In this document: in pieces, positions 33,456 through 42,500 of the stretch
How the letters are laid out: each line of letters opens with the position of its first letter
Numbering within the stretch: position 1 is the stretch's first letter
Made by a program: the position numbers and the translations under genes
NCBI GenBank assembly: GCA_013216135.1
Contig: JABSOS010000025.1
Coordinates: 1 to 44,598, forward strand
Length of the DNA stretch: 44,598 bases
Origin: Candidatus Caenarcanales bacterium
Lineage (GTDB): Bacteria; Cyanobacteriota; Vampirovibrionia; LMEP-6097
Direction of reading: 5' to 3'
Notes under the pieces: generated by a model
Seen by the model: only the letters and a program-made list of their open reading frames with translations
Database searches by the model: none
What the model was told of the DNA's origin: nothing

Positions 33456-36400
33456 TTACCTAAAATCACCAAATTCTTTATCACTAAACTTATTCAAATC
33501 AATAGCCTTAATCTCAGTCTCAAACTTCTTCTCTAAAATCTGATCAAATTTCTGTTCAAAAGTTCCACGACTTATGAATCTATGAATAAAAACATCCTTA
33601 GTCTGCCCAATTCGGTAGATCCTATCACTAGCTTGGTTTTCCTGTGCCTTATTCCAAGTAAAATCATAATGCACTAAGTGATTTGCTTGAACTAAGTTCA
33701 AGCCAGTACCACCAGCTTTAATGGTGATAATTAAAATCTGTTTCTCTGGAGACTCAGCAAATTCACTCAGAGTATCACTTCTTTTCTTTGCACTAATAGC
33801 TCCATGGTATAGAAGTGTTTCTTGCTCTAAAGCTTTATCTATAAACATTCTTAGACCTTCAGCAGTCTCTTTAAACTGAGTGAAAATTACAACTTTCTCT
33901 CCAGTACTTAAAATTGGTTTTAAAATATCTAATAATTTATCAGCTTTAGCTGAACCTTCAGGACCATTTAAAAATACAGTCAAGTCTCTAAAAGTTTGTT
34001 GCACTAAACGAACCCTCTCAGTTGGACTTGCAAATTTTAAATTCTCTAAAAATTCTTTATAACTATTCTTATAAGTTTCTTTCTGCTCAGATCCTAGGTT
34101 TAGAGTATGAGTCTCAATATTCTTTTTGACAAAGTCCTCAGCTAAAGCAGCAGAAGATTTTTCTCTTCTAAGCATAAATGGCGCTATTACATGCTCAAGA
34201 TTTTTCATCTTCGCTTTCTCACGATACTTCTCGACTGGAATAGCAAACTCATAAGTAAATTCTTTTAACGAGCGAAGGTAATTAGGATTTATAAAATCAA
34301 AGATAGTCCACAAATCACTAAGCTTCTTCTCGATAGGAGTTGCCGTTAAAGCAACTTTATATTTAGCTTGAAGGCTTCTTACTAACTGGGATTGCTTAGA
34401 AGCTGGATTACGAATATTATGAGCCTCATCTACTATTAAAGTTTCCCAATTATAGTCTTTTAGAATATCTGATTTATGCCTAAGACTGGTATAGGAAGAG
34501 ACTAAAACATGAACCTGCTCTAAATCTTCTCTAGACTTAAGATCCTGAATAGCTTTAACTTTTAAGCCAGGGGCAAATTTTGCACACTCATTTATCCAAT
34601 TCTTCGTTAAAGAACTTGGGCAGAGTACTAGAGAAACATTAGAGGAATTTGAACCATCATCAAAATATATCTTCGTGAATAGAGAAATAATCTGTAAGGT
34701 TTTACCTAAGCCCATATCATCAGCCAGGCATGAGCCAAAACCTTTTTTATAATTCTCATAAAGCCAATTAAAACCTTCTAGTTGATGAGGTTTCAACTTA
34801 GCATCAAGTGCCTTCGGCACTAAACTATTAGCTTTATCAGCCTCTAAATTTTTATCTGCAAAAAAGTACTTAAAGTGATCATCTAAATCTGATTCTTTCA
34901 GTAAGTTTAAACCTTCAGACTTACCTAAACGATAATGATAGAGTGCATCCCAGAAATTAGAAAGCTGAGGAAGCAAATCTTGAGAGCGTTCTAATAATAA
35001 TTTTTTATCACTCTCAGACAATAACGCATATTTAGCATCATAAAAAAATAATTCACTAAGATTTTCTTTAAGTAAATTTTGGAAACTCTTTAGAGGAATA
35101 GATTTATTACCCATTAAAACTTCATAATCAAAACTATAGTTAGAATCATCATCTACATTAAGCTTCAAACATAAGCTAGGTTTAATAAGATCTTTTAGAG
35201 ATTCTGGCAAAGCCAGATCTAAACCTAAAACTGGCAAAATATGATCAGCTTTAATTAATAAATCAGCCAGAGCGTTGAGACTTAAGTTTGGTTTAGCTTT
35301 AGCTTCAGTACTAACAATCTGCTTTAAAGCAGGAACATAGTCCTGAAGAAGATAAAGCTGCTTATACAGCCCTTCAATTCTATCAGCAGAAAAATCTTTC
35401 TCTAAACTTTCTTTATTTAAATTAAGCTCTAATCTCTTTTTCGTGTCAGAGAGTAAATCTAATAAATTTAAACTCAGACTAAATAAATTTTTAGCTTCTT
35501 CTTCAAGTGAAAGTAATGGTCTTAGATCAAAGTTCTGCAATTCAAGCTTACTTAACCATAATGAACTTGCATTAATATTATTTTCCTCACTTAAAGTCTC
35601 TGCCTTGTATTTCTCATCAATGAGAAAAGCCGTGCGAAACTCACTTTTAGGAAAGCCTTTGAGGTTTTTCACAAGATCTTTTACTAAAAAGTTAACGATA
35701 TAACTTAGTAACTCATTTAAAGCCTGCTTTGACTGAATAAAAAAGTCATCAGGGCAAAGTTTATAAATCTCAGAGAGCCTTTGACTTAATAAATCATTAT
35801 TAAAAATTGGTTTATAACGGATGAAAATAGCACCTGAATCATCACTAACTATCTCTGGAAAATAAAGACCATTTTTAGAGATCAAAACCGCTGTTTGCAG
35901 CATTAATAAAGTAAAAGAAAGTCTATTTGAATAAACACTATTTAAATCTTGATTCAAAGAGTAACGAAGTAATTTTTTAATTGGGATAGAAAATTGAAAA
36001 AGTTCAGAATAATTCTTAGCTTCGTTATTAATGCTAAGCTCTAAATCTGTCTCTGCTTTTCTATTTCTAGATTTATCTAACCATTTTTCATATAAACTAT
36101 CTGACTTACTAGCGGCAAGATTATAAATTTCAAGTAAAAATTGTTTAAAGTCTAATTCATCATCAAAACTTGGTTTATCTTCAAGTAAACTCAAAGCTGA
36201 ACTATAGTCAAATTTAAGCCCTGAAAGGTCTTGGTTATAATCTTTAGCCTCAGTAGCTTGCTTTAAATCAAACTGAGAAGCAGACAAGCTTTTAATAATC
36301 TCTTCAAAGCTTTTTAAATTCGTTTCCTTGTCAGTAAAACTAAGCTCAGAAATCAAGTCTTCCAAACCACGAAAATTAAGCCACAGATTAGCATCTTTAT

Positions 36401-36884
36401 CTACTTCAGCTGCAAATTTATAAATTAAAGCAAGGCTATACTCACAAAATTCACCAACCTTAGGAAAGCTAGAGTTAGAGCTATGACTGGATCTAGATTT
36501 ATAACTATTAATATCAGGGGGAATTAATTCAATATCTAAATTCAACAACTCCTCATTTAGGATACTTGGTAATTTACCTAAAGCAATTTCAGTTAAAACT
36601 AAAGAACTAGAAGCTAAAAACTCTTTACAATGTGCTAAATCAGAATCATTTAAAGGTTCAAGAGCAAACTCAACCCTAACATTTGCGTTATTCTCATCAC
36701 TCACTCGAGCTAAAACCGAGCCTGCGCTAATAAAGATGTCATTAAACTCTGCAGATGAACTTAATTCTCTAGCTTTTCTAACTATTTCTTCATCTAAATC
36801 TTGAAAAACAAATAAAAACTCTTTAGACCACCAAGAGCCAAGGGAATTATACTTTTTAGTTGCATTCTTTATCCCTAGAGACAT
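33456..36884 (-). CDS. SNF2-family DNA translocase
   Basis: 1142 residues from ATG at 36884; the TTG further upstream overlaps the -10 and is rejected. The first about 690 residues are helical and not matched to a known domain; I see no SWIM zinc motif. The SNF2 core begins at LKPHQLEGFNWLYENYKKG, with Walker A DDMGLGKT (about 718), DEAH box VDEAHNIRN (about 818), LTATPIEKKLSDLW, and the C-terminal lobe GGTGLNLVQANHLVHYD plus QASDRIYRIGQTKDVF. These act as ATP-driven translocases on double-stranded DNA in transcription recycling, repair or defence. The ATG is 9 bases after TATAAT, just after tRNA-Met on the same strand. Confidence 0.92.
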   Translation of the reverse strand: MSLGIKNATKKYNSLGSWWSKEFLFVFQDLDEEIVRKARELSSSAEFNDIFISAGSVLARVSDENNANVRVEFALEPLNDSDLAHCKEFLASSSLVLTEIALGKLPSILNEELLNLDIELIPPDINSYKSRSSHSSNSSFPKVGEFCEYSLALIYKFAAEVDKDANLWLNFRGLEDLISELSFTDKETNLKSFEEIIKSLSASQFDLKQATEAKDYNQDLSGLKFDYSSALSLLEDKPSFDDELDFKQFLLEIYNLAASKSDSLYEKWLDKSRNRKAETDLELSINNEAKNYSELFQFSIPIKKLLRYSLNQDLNSVYSNRLSFTLLMLQTAVLISKNGLYFPEIVSDDSGAIFIRYKPIFNNDLLSQRLSEIYKLCPDDFFIQSKQALNELLSYIVNFLVKDLVKNLKGFPKSEFRTAFLIDEKYKAETLSEENNINASSLWLSKLELQNFDLRPLLSLEEEAKNLFSLSLNLLDLLSDTKKRLELNLNKESLEKDFSADRIEGLYKQLYLLQDYVPALKQIVSTEAKAKPNLSLNALADLLIKADHILPVLGLDLALPESLKDLIKPSLCLKLNVDDDSNYSFDYEVLMGNKSIPLKSFQNLLKENLSELFFYDAKYALLSESDKKLLLERSQDLLPQLSNFWDALYHYRLGKSEGLNLLKESDLDDHFKYFFADKNLEADKANSLVPKALDAKLKPHQLEGFNWLYENYKKGFGSCLADDMGLGKTLQIISLFTKIYFDDGSNSSNVSLVLCPSSLTKNWINECAKFAPGLKVKAIQDLKSREDLEQVHVLVSSYTSLRHKSDILKDYNWETLIVDEAHNIRNPASKQSQLVRSLQAKYKVALTATPIEKKLSDLWTIFDFINPNYLRSLKEFTYEFAIPVEKYREKAKMKNLEHVIAPFMLRREKSSAALAEDFVKKNIETHTLNLGSEQKETYKNSYKEFLENLKFASPTERVRLVQQTFRDLTVFLNGPEGSAKADKLLDILKPILSTGEKVVIFTQFKETAEGLRMFIDKALEQETLLYHGAISAKKRSDTLSEFAESPEKQILIITIKAGGTGLNLVQANHLVHYDFTWNKAQENQASDRIYRIGQTKDVFIHRFISRGTFEQKFDQILEKKFETEIKAIDLNKFSDKEFGDFR

Positions 36885-36893
36885 TATTATGAC

Positions 36894-36899
36894 ATTATA
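36894..36899 (-). promoter_or_regulatory. -10 of the SNF2 gene
   Basis: Minus-strand TATAAT, 3 bases past the end of tRNA-Met and 9 bases before the ATG at 36884. The SNF2 gene can thus be transcribed separately from the tRNA. Confidence 0.6.
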
Positions 36900-36902
36900 C
36901 AA

Positions 36903-36979
36903 TGGTAGCTGGAGGCGGGCTCGAACCGCCGACCTGAGGGGTATGAATCCTCCGCTCTAGCCAACTGAGCTATCCAGCC
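36903..36979 (-). tRNA. tRNA-Met (anticodon CAT), probably elongator
   Basis: 77 bases with encoded CCA. Acceptor GGCTGGA/TCCAGCT, D-arm GCTC-GAGC, anticodon loop TTCATAC giving CAT, T-arm GGCGG-TTCGAGC-CCGCC. The anticodon stem lacks the three G-C pairs of an initiator, so it is elongator Met, or Ile reading AUA if the C is converted to lysidine. The base pair next to the anticodon loop is A31-C39, a mismatch, and the first acceptor pair is G1-U72. Confidence 0.92.
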
Positions 36980-37054
36980 GCGAAATCTGATTTTAACACG
37001 TGAAACTAAAAAACTATTAATAATAGTGAAAAAAAATAATATTTTAGGAAGTTA

Positions 37055-37060
37055 TATAAT
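37055..37060 (+). promoter_or_regulatory. -10 of lpxC
   Basis: TATAAT ending 7 bases before the ATG at 37068; predicts a leaderless lpxC transcript and rules out the longer in-frame start that includes this hexamer. Confidence 0.65.
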
Positions 37061-37067
37061 GATATTA

Positions 37068-37874
37068 ATGAATGTGAGCTTACTTAAAGAAAATATCAGC
37101 CTTGAATCTAAAGGTTTAATAAGCCGTAACCAAATCACAGCAGATATTAAGGCTAACGATAATTTAGGTATTAGATTCACCGTAAATAATTCAGAACCCG
37201 TCTTAGCGAATGTAAGCAGCATCAGCTCTACCCAGAGAAACACAGTAATAAGCAATGGCACGAATACTATTTGCCTTACTGAGCATTTTATGGCTGCCGC
37301 TGCATTAATAAATTTAAATAATATCGATATTAACCTTAACGATGAAGAATTACCATTTGGTGATGGCTCTTCTAAATTATGGATAGACCTTTTTAAAGAA
37401 AAAGGCTTAATCACTCCTGAAAAACTAGAGTCAAAGTTCGAATTAAAAGAAGAAATAAAGATAGTAGATCCAGAGAAACCTCATCGATATATTATCGCTA
37501 AGCCTTCAAGTGAAAATTTCAAAGCTACTTATCAGATGAATTGGGATCATCCTAAAATTGGCGAACAAAGCTTTAGCTGGCAACTAGGGAAAAACGGTAT
37601 CGAAGATATCACTGATGCTAGAACTTTTAGTACTGAAATGGAAAATCAAATGCTTGGTTTAAGTGGTTGGATAGTAGGAATTACAGAAAATGATTTCACA
37701 ATGCCACTAAGATTTACAGATGAACCGTCTCGCCATAAAGTTTTAGATTTAATTGGAGATCTTTATTTATCAGGAATTAACCCATTACTGATTAAGATGG
37801 AAGTAACTAGTAATCAAGCAGGACATCACTTAAACTCATTATTAGCAACTGAAATTAAAAAACAATTAGCATGA
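37068..37874 (+). CDS. lpxC: UDP-3-O-acyl-GlcNAc deacetylase, divergent
   Basis: 268 residues from ATG at 37068 (family about 300). LpxC makes the first committed step of lipid A synthesis, removing acetate with a zinc. Zinc and catalytic motifs are present: CLTEHFMAAAAL (first His), SRHKVLDLIGDLYLSG (His and Asp ligands) and AGHHLNSLL (catalytic His). PFGDGSSKLW also fits. The N-terminal G-x-GLH motif of usual LpxC is missing; the region reads ESKGLISRNQITADI. The enzyme is probably active but diverged. It shares ATGA with the next gene. Confidence 0.85.
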   Translation: MNVSLLKENISLESKGLISRNQITADIKANDNLGIRFTVNNSEPVLANVSSISSTQRNTVISNGTNTICLTEHFMAAAALINLNNIDINLNDEELPFGDGSSKLWIDLFKEKGLITPEKLESKFELKEEIKIVDPEKPHRYIIAKPSSENFKATYQMNWDHPKIGEQSFSWQLGKNGIEDITDARTFSTEMENQMLGLSGWIVGITENDFTMPLRFTDEPSRHKVLDLIGDLYLSGINPLLIKMEVTSNQAGHHLNSLLATEIKKQLA

Positions 37875-38611
37875 ATAAATCCGCAAAATACTTTTTTATA
37901 ATTTGCATAATCTCAATATTTAGCCAGCTAAAAGCTTCTGCTGATGAGTACTTACTTAGTATCAGTGGGGAAAATTTAAGTAAAATCTCTGCATTAAAAA
38001 TAAGCTTAGATATCAGTCCAAATGAGTTCTGTACTTTAGATGAAGAAATTAATATCAGCAATTCTAATATTGCCTTTAAAAGTGTTAATAAACAAGGTTC
38101 ATTTATTAGTATCCTATTCAATAATCCAGAAGATAAATTTATCACTCAAATAAATATCCATGGAAAAATTAATCGTAATAATTACGGTGAAGAGCTTGCA
38201 GTAGCTATTAAAGAAGTCGATTACATAGCAAAATTCGCAGAAGAAGTAGATCCTGAATTGATTAAATCAAAAATTAAAATCATAAAGAAAGACGAACAGT
38301 TACCTTTCTATGGCATCAGCAAAGCTGATATTCTTGGACCAAATCCTAGGATCTTCTCTAAGTCAATGCTCATCAGTATTGGCAATATTGAAACCTATGG
38401 TTTTAATTTAAATAAAACGGTTAAAAATATCAAAATTAACAATAAAGAAGCTGAGCTGATTAATGACAAAATCATCATCGCAAATCTAGACTTTCTTGAA
38501 ATTCCAGAATCAGGGAAAATCCCAATAAATCTTTCGCTAGACGTGGCTGGTAAAACAGTTAAAAAATCAATTGATACTATAAATCTGCTCGATGCCATAG
38601 ATTTAAATTAG
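37871..38611 (+). CDS. Secreted hypothetical protein next to lpxC
   Basis: 246 residues. Signal peptide YFFIICIISIFSQLKASA, cut before DEY. The mature part is beta-rich with no recognised motif; KIIKKDEQLPFYGIS and LGPNPRIFSKSM are the most distinctive stretches, and two similar immunoglobulin-like beta halves (about 25-115 and 140-240) are possible. The ATG overlaps the lpxC stop in ATGA, so the two are translationally coupled. A periplasmic role linked to the outer membrane is inferred from that coupling only. Confidence 0.72.
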   Translation: MNKSAKYFFIICIISIFSQLKASADEYLLSISGENLSKISALKISLDISPNEFCTLDEEINISNSNIAFKSVNKQGSFISILFNNPEDKFITQINIHGKINRNNYGEELAVAIKEVDYIAKFAEEVDPELIKSKIKIIKKDEQLPFYGISKADILGPNPRIFSKSMLISIGNIETYGFNLNKTVKNIKINNKEAELINDKIIIANLDFLEIPESGKIPINLSLDVAGKTVKKSIDTINLLDAIDLN

Positions 38612-38660
38612 TTAGCTTTCACAGTAATTTTAATCTAGCTTATAATATGATCTGGTAATT

Positions 38661-39182
38661 ATGTTCGAAAAAATATCAGATAGATTAAAAGCTAGAGCCC
38701 AAAAGATAAAGATGATTGGCTTTGATGTCGACGGGGTTCTAACCGATGGTTCACTCTTCATAGGGAAAGAGGGTGAACTAGTGAAAAGATTCTTTGCACT
38801 AGATGGTTTAGGAATGAAGCTTGCTATGCAATTCGGAATTAAAGTAGCTGTAGTTTCTGCTCGCCATAGCGAGCACACTATCAATCGCTGTAAAGATTTA
38901 GGTTTAGAAGAAATTCACGTCGGTGTTGAAGACAAACTATCATGTGTACATGATCTATTAGCTCGTCATAAGATTAGCTTCGATGAGTTTGCATTTATCG
39001 GTGATGATAGTATCGACGTTACAGTGCTTGAATTAGCTGGACTTGCAGGCTGCCCACCTGAGTCTCACTACTCTGTTTTCAAACACATTCACTACATCAC
39101 AGAACGTGCTGGTGGACATGGTGCGGCAAGGGAGTTTATTGATTTAATTCTTGCTATGCAAGGAAAAATTCCTTTGAGTTAG
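38661..39182 (+). CDS. kdsC: KDO 8-phosphate phosphatase, HAD family
   Basis: 173 residues, the usual length of KdsC. HAD motif I DVDGVLTDGSLF with the nucleophile Asp, then motif II in VVSARHSE and motif IV in FIGDDSIDVTVLELAG. LDGLGMKLAMQFGIKVA and the C-terminal RAGGHGAAREFIDLIL, the flap that closes the tetramer's active site, mark KdsC rather than other HAD enzymes. It removes phosphate from KDO-8-P for the inner LPS core. TATAAT (38641-38646) or TATGAT (38646-38651) precede the ATG by 14 or 9 bases. Confidence 0.93.
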   Translation: MFEKISDRLKARAQKIKMIGFDVDGVLTDGSLFIGKEGELVKRFFALDGLGMKLAMQFGIKVAVVSARHSEHTINRCKDLGLEEIHVGVEDKLSCVHDLLARHKISFDEFAFIGDDSIDVTVLELAGLAGCPPESHYSVFKHIHYITERAGGHGAAREFIDLILAMQGKIPLS

Positions 39183-39224
39183 GATATTTAAATTAAGAAA
39201 AGCCACGACTGAAAAGCGAATTTT

Positions 39225-39232
39225 GCTAAAAT
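39225..39232 (+). promoter_or_regulatory. Extended -10 of leuD
   Basis: GC then TAAAAT (39227-39232), part of TTGCTAAAAT, ending 8 bases before ATG at 39241. The longer frame from TTG at 39223 would start within this promoter. Confidence 0.6.
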
Positions 39233-39240
39233 TAATATCT

Positions 39241-39780
39241 ATGAAGATAAGTGGAAATTTACTTAAAGTTCTTAAATCTAACATAGATACTGATCAGATC
39301 ATTCCAGCTAGACACCTTACTGGTATCAGCAAAGATGGTCTAGGTAGATTTCTTTTTGAGGATGTTCCTGAGAATCCTTTAGATGCTATCACTCATGAAA
39401 ATGCTAAGTTCATTTTAACTTTAGAGAATTTTGGTTGTGGTTCATCTCGTGAGCACGCAGTTTGGTCTATTTTAGATAGAGGTTTCCAAGTAGTTATCGC
39501 AGCTAGCTTTGCAAGAATTTTTGAAGAAAATTGTTATAACAACGGTGTTGTTCCTGTTAAGTTAACAGTTGAGCAAATCGAAGAAATTAATCAAGCTTGT
39601 AACGATGAAACCGTTTTGGATCTTGATGTTGAGACTCAAGTATTAACTGTAGCTGGAAAAGAATATAAGTTTGAATTAGATGAATTAAAGAAAGAGTTTA
39701 TCCTTAAAGGTGGCTTCATGAAATTTTTAGATGCTAAAGTTCCTGGCATTAAAGAGTGGGCTACTGCTAATAGTAAGTAA
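39241..39780 (+). CDS. leuD: 3-isopropylmalate dehydratase small subunit
   Basis: 179 residues from ATG at 39241. The swivel-domain signature SNIDTDQIIPARHLTG is followed by LENFGCGSSREHAVWSI, with the GCGSSRE loop that closes the active site of the aconitase family, and AASFARIFEENCYNNGVVPV. With LeuC it isomerises 2- and 3-isopropylmalate for leucine synthesis. No leuC is within the window. HacB and citraconate isomerase small subunits look alike, so the exact substrate rests on the genome context. It converges with the next gene, 6 bases between stops. Confidence 0.9.
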   Translation: MKISGNLLKVLKSNIDTDQIIPARHLTGISKDGLGRFLFEDVPENPLDAITHENAKFILTLENFGCGSSREHAVWSILDRGFQVVIAASFARIFEENCYNNGVVPVKLTVEQIEEINQACNDETVLDLDVETQVLTVAGKEYKFELDELKKEFILKGGFMKFLDAKVPGIKEWATANSK

Positions 39781-39786
39781 TTTTAG

Positions 39787-40065
39787 TTATTGATCCTCAG
39801 AAGGCAATTTATAACCCCATGGGCAGTTATGGCAGCCTGTCATACAACACCCAGAAGTCATTGCTGACTCTTTAGCATCCCATTTTTTTTCAATTTTATA
39901 AGTATTCCCTCCTGAATCTGATAGAGAAGAACTATTTTCACCATCAAAATGAATAGTTTGAGAACGCTCCATTGCTCTCATAGTAAAAAATTCTTCCATT
40001 TCTTTATCGAAATCTTCTGAAGATTTGATAGCATCAGATGGTTTTTTATCTGATTCTTGATTCAT
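39787..40065 (-). CDS. Small protein with CC-x3-C-x2-CPWGY motif
   Basis: 92 residues. The first 65 are acidic and probably disordered. The C-terminus TSGCCMTGCHNCPWGYK has four closely spaced Cys, like the short CCGNGCRHCPY-type families (oxidoreductase-like / DUF5522 proteins), which may bind zinc or an iron-sulfur cluster. No enzymatic role is shown. The ATG lies 7 bases after TATAAT (40073-40078), one of the clearest leaderless layouts here. Confidence 0.75.
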   Translation of the reverse strand: MNQESDKKPSDAIKSSEDFDKEMEEFFTMRAMERSQTIHFDGENSSSLSDSGGNTYKIEKKWDAKESAMTSGCCMTGCHNCPWGYKLPSEDQ

Positions 40066-40072
40066 ATTAAGA

Positions 40073-40078
40073 ATTATA
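40073..40078 (-). promoter_or_regulatory. -10 of the small Cys-rich gene
   Basis: Minus-strand TATAAT ending 7 bases before ATG at 40065. On the other strand a TATAAT at 40120-40125 probably drives the gene at 40220, with a leader of about 90 bases. Confidence 0.6.
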
Positions 40079-40219
40079 ACTCTATAAAAAAATATTGTTA
40101 AATTAACATATTTAATTTCTATAATACACCAGAGTCGTAGTATTATCTTGATTATGAATTCAAAATATTAATCTACCAGACTCAAACAATTCAACAAATA
40201 ACAATATCAAAAATGATTT

Positions 40220-40708
40220 ATGGTCAAATTAAATCTCAATATAAATAAAATTCTCCCCCCTGTAGCAGTATTAAGTACTCTTTCTGGAGTGATAACTGGT
40301 TCCATTGCTGAACAATATTTACCTAAATGTAATGAATCAGGAATTAACCCTGAAAATAAAATCGAGAGACTTCATCAAAAACCATGTATGCCTGAAGGAA
40401 GTAAGGGAACCCTCCCTATTGGAGCGACAGGTTTATTATTCAGTAGTGGTGCAAATCTGCTTAATAAAAAGAAGAAGGAAGAAACTCTACTTGAGAAGCA
40501 GGTGAACAGCGCCCTGAAGAAGGGTAATAAAGATGAAGTAATAAAACTTTATAAACAAGCCCCAGAACTAATCAGAGAGTATATTAAATACTTAGAAATA
40601 AACATCCTCAATAATGAATTTTCATCAGAAGAAGTTGATATTTTAATGGGAAACATCGAAACTATAAAAGAAATAATTGAGCAAAGCAATGATAAAAAAT
40701 CACACTAA
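40220..40708 (+). CDS. Two-membrane-segment hypothetical protein 1
   Basis: 162 residues. Two hydrophobic segments (about 12-30, PVAVLSTLSGVITGSIA; about 66-82, LPIGATGLLFSSGANLL) enclose a loop with Cys near each end (PKC near 37; KPC near 57). A basic KKKKEE stretch and a helical C-terminal domain follow. The next gene has the same layout, so they are tandem paralogs despite low identity. No family is recognised. The loop Cys could form a disulfide if it lies outside the cytoplasm. Confidence 0.65.
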   Translation: MVKLNLNINKILPPVAVLSTLSGVITGSIAEQYLPKCNESGINPENKIERLHQKPCMPEGSKGTLPIGATGLLFSSGANLLNKKKKEETLLEKQVNSALKKGNKDEVIKLYKQAPELIREYIKYLEINILNNEFSSEEVDILMGNIETIKEIIEQSNDKKSH

Positions 40709-41297
40709 TTCAAAAGCATTACAAACAGTACCTTTATTAGCTAGCTTAGTAATAGGAGGTGCTATTGGCAATAAAACAGCTAATGTCGCAGACTGCTGGC
40801 AGACTATAGACAATCCAAGAGACCTTATTGAACTATTAAGCAAAGAACCACACTTGTCCTCGGACACACCATCAGGCTGTGAAGATAATGCAAATCAATT
40901 TCTATTTACGAGCTTAGGTGTCGGTATTTTTGGATTTAACAAGCTGAAACTAATTTTTATGGGAGTTAATAAATCTAAACTTAAAGAGCAAGAACAAATT
41001 TTAGAATATAGCATGAGAGAAGTTATTCAAAACAATGCTGAAAGTTTTAATCAAAAGACCCTAAAAGAATCAAAAGAAATTTTAGAGGTCATAAATTCAA
41101 TTGTCATTAATTCTAGTGACTTATTTGCAGCTTCACAATATCAGGGCTTACTATACCGTGATTATGAAAAAAGTATGGAAGCAATTAAATTATTAAAAAA
41201 AGGTATTAGAAATAATAAAAGTGAGCAAGACTTTTCTCTCTTACTCCAAGCTCTTAATGAATTAGAAAAAAATATTAGACAAAATAATTCCAGATGA
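40689..41297 (+). CDS. Two-membrane-segment hypothetical protein 2
   Basis: 202 residues from ATG at 40689; an upstream TTG is rejected. It overlaps the preceding gene by 20 bases. The layout repeats that of its neighbour: a first hydrophobic segment (QTVPLLASLVIGGAIG), a loop bounded by Cys (ADCW and SGCED), a second segment (FLFTSLGVGIFGF), then a helical domain of about 120 residues with KSKLKEQEQILEYSM. The loop starts NPRD where the neighbour has NPEN. The function is unknown; the overlap implies coupled expression and maybe a hetero-complex. Confidence 0.65.
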   Translation: MIKNHTNSKALQTVPLLASLVIGGAIGNKTANVADCWQTIDNPRDLIELLSKEPHLSSDTPSGCEDNANQFLFTSLGVGIFGFNKLKLIFMGVNKSKLKEQEQILEYSMREVIQNNAESFNQKTLKESKEILEVINSIVINSSDLFAASQYQGLLYRDYEKSMEAIKLLKKGIRNNKSEQDFSLLLQALNELEKNIRQNNSR

Positions 41298-41315
41298 AAC
41301 TAATTCAAGAATAAA

Positions 41316-42410
41316 TTACTTACTCTCAGCAGCCAAAGCCTCAAGCTGAGCTGACTGATCATAACTAACTAAAGCATCAATTACAATCACTAGCTCACCT
41401 TCAATAACTTTATTAAGTGGGAAATTCTGTTTAATTCTATGATCAGAAACTCTATCATCTTTATAGTTATAAGTTCTAATCTTTTCTTCACGTCCACCAG
41501 TTCCGACTTGGCTTTTACGAGCGTCACGCTGCTCAGATTCACGCTTCTGAAGCTCCATATCATAAAGCTTTGCTTTAAGACGCTTCATCGCTTTTTCACG
41601 GTTTTGTAGCTGTGACCTCTCTTCCCGGCACTCCACTATAATCCCTGTAGGCTTATGTTCTAAACGAACCGCACTTTCAACTTTATTTACATTCTGCCCG
41701 CCAGCTCCACCTGCTCTACAAGTGGTAAGAAGAATATCTTCTTGTCTCATTTCGATGTCGATATCATCATCAACTATCGCAAGAATCGCAACTGTAACAG
41801 TACTAGTATGAACCCTTCCCTGTGATTCTGTCGCTGGAACACGCTGAACACGGTGAACTCCAGATTCATACTTTAATTTACTATAAACATCTTCACCTTT
41901 AACTTCAAAGACAACCTCTTTATAACCACCGTGACCAGAGTCATTGAAATCAGACATACTGTGAGACCAACCTTGGTTATCACAGTAACGACAGTACATA
42001 CGGTATAAATCCCCTACAAATATCGCAGCTTCATCACCACCTGCACCAGCACGAATCTCAACGATTACATCCTTATCATCATTCGGATCTTTAGGTAAAA
42101 GTAAAACTTCTAATTCATGAGCCAGCTTAGGAATTTTCTCCTCAGCTTCAGCAAGCTCCATTTCAGCCATCTCCTTAAGCTCAGGATCAGACTCATCTTT
42201 CATCATCTGCTTAGCATCATCTTGTTGTTGAACAAGAGTTTTATAATTTCTAAACTTCTCAGTAGTTTTCTCAAGCTTCTTAAAAGCTTTAGTAAGTTTC
42301 TGAAACTCCTTCTGATCCTGGATTATAGCTGGATCAGACATCTTCACCTTATATGACTCGAAAGTCGACTCAGTGTCTTCAAGTTTTTGGTAAAGTTGTG
42401 AGTTGATCAT
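41316..42410 (-). CDS. prfA: Peptide chain release factor 1
   Basis: 364 residues from ATG at 42410, the usual RF1 length; the frame extends upstream without a good start and that part is rejected. The RF1 codon-recognition tripeptide region reads [18 protein letters not shown], and the GGQ motif lies in [33 protein letters not shown] is also conserved. It ends translation at UAA and UAG. An extended -10 (TGCTATAAT) lies 16 bases upstream. It is divergent from dnaB across 112 bases. Confidence 0.97.
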   Translation of the reverse strand: MINSQLYQKLEDTESTFESYKVKMSDPAIIQDQKEFQKLTKAFKKLEKTTEKFRNYKTLVQQQDDAKQMMKDESDPELKEMAEMELAEAEEKIPKLAHELEVLLLPKDPNDDKDVIVEIRAGAGGDEAAIFVGDLYRMYCRYCDNQGWSHSMSDFNDSGHGGYKEVVFEVKGEDVYSKLKYESGVHRVQRVPATESQGRVHTSTVTVAILAIVDDDIDIEMRQEDILLTTCRAGGAGGQNVNKVESAVRLEHKPTGIIVECREERSQLQNREKAMKRLKAKLYDMELQKRESEQRDARKSQVGTGGREEKIRTYNYKDDRVSDHRIKQNFPLNKVIEGELVIVIDALVSYDQSAQLEALAAESK

Positions 42411-42426
42411 AATGAGAAACTCATAG

Positions 42427-42434
42427 ATTATAGC
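42427..42434 (-). promoter_or_regulatory. Extended -10 of prfA
   Basis: Minus-strand GC then TATAAT (42427-42432), within ATGCTATAAT. The leader to the ATG is about 9 bases. Confidence 0.55.
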
Positions 42435-42500
42435 ATTTATAGGAATTTTTCGTAATACAGAAAATTGTAGAAAACTTATCCTGAAGCATTGTAAAGACTT

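Noticed and set aside
37026..37067. GTG-started extension of lpxC
   Set aside because: It contains the TATAAT that ends 7 bases before the better ATG.
39223..39240. Longer leuD from TTG
   Set aside because: The added codons are the promoter TTGCTAAAAT; the ATG at 39241 matches family N-termini.
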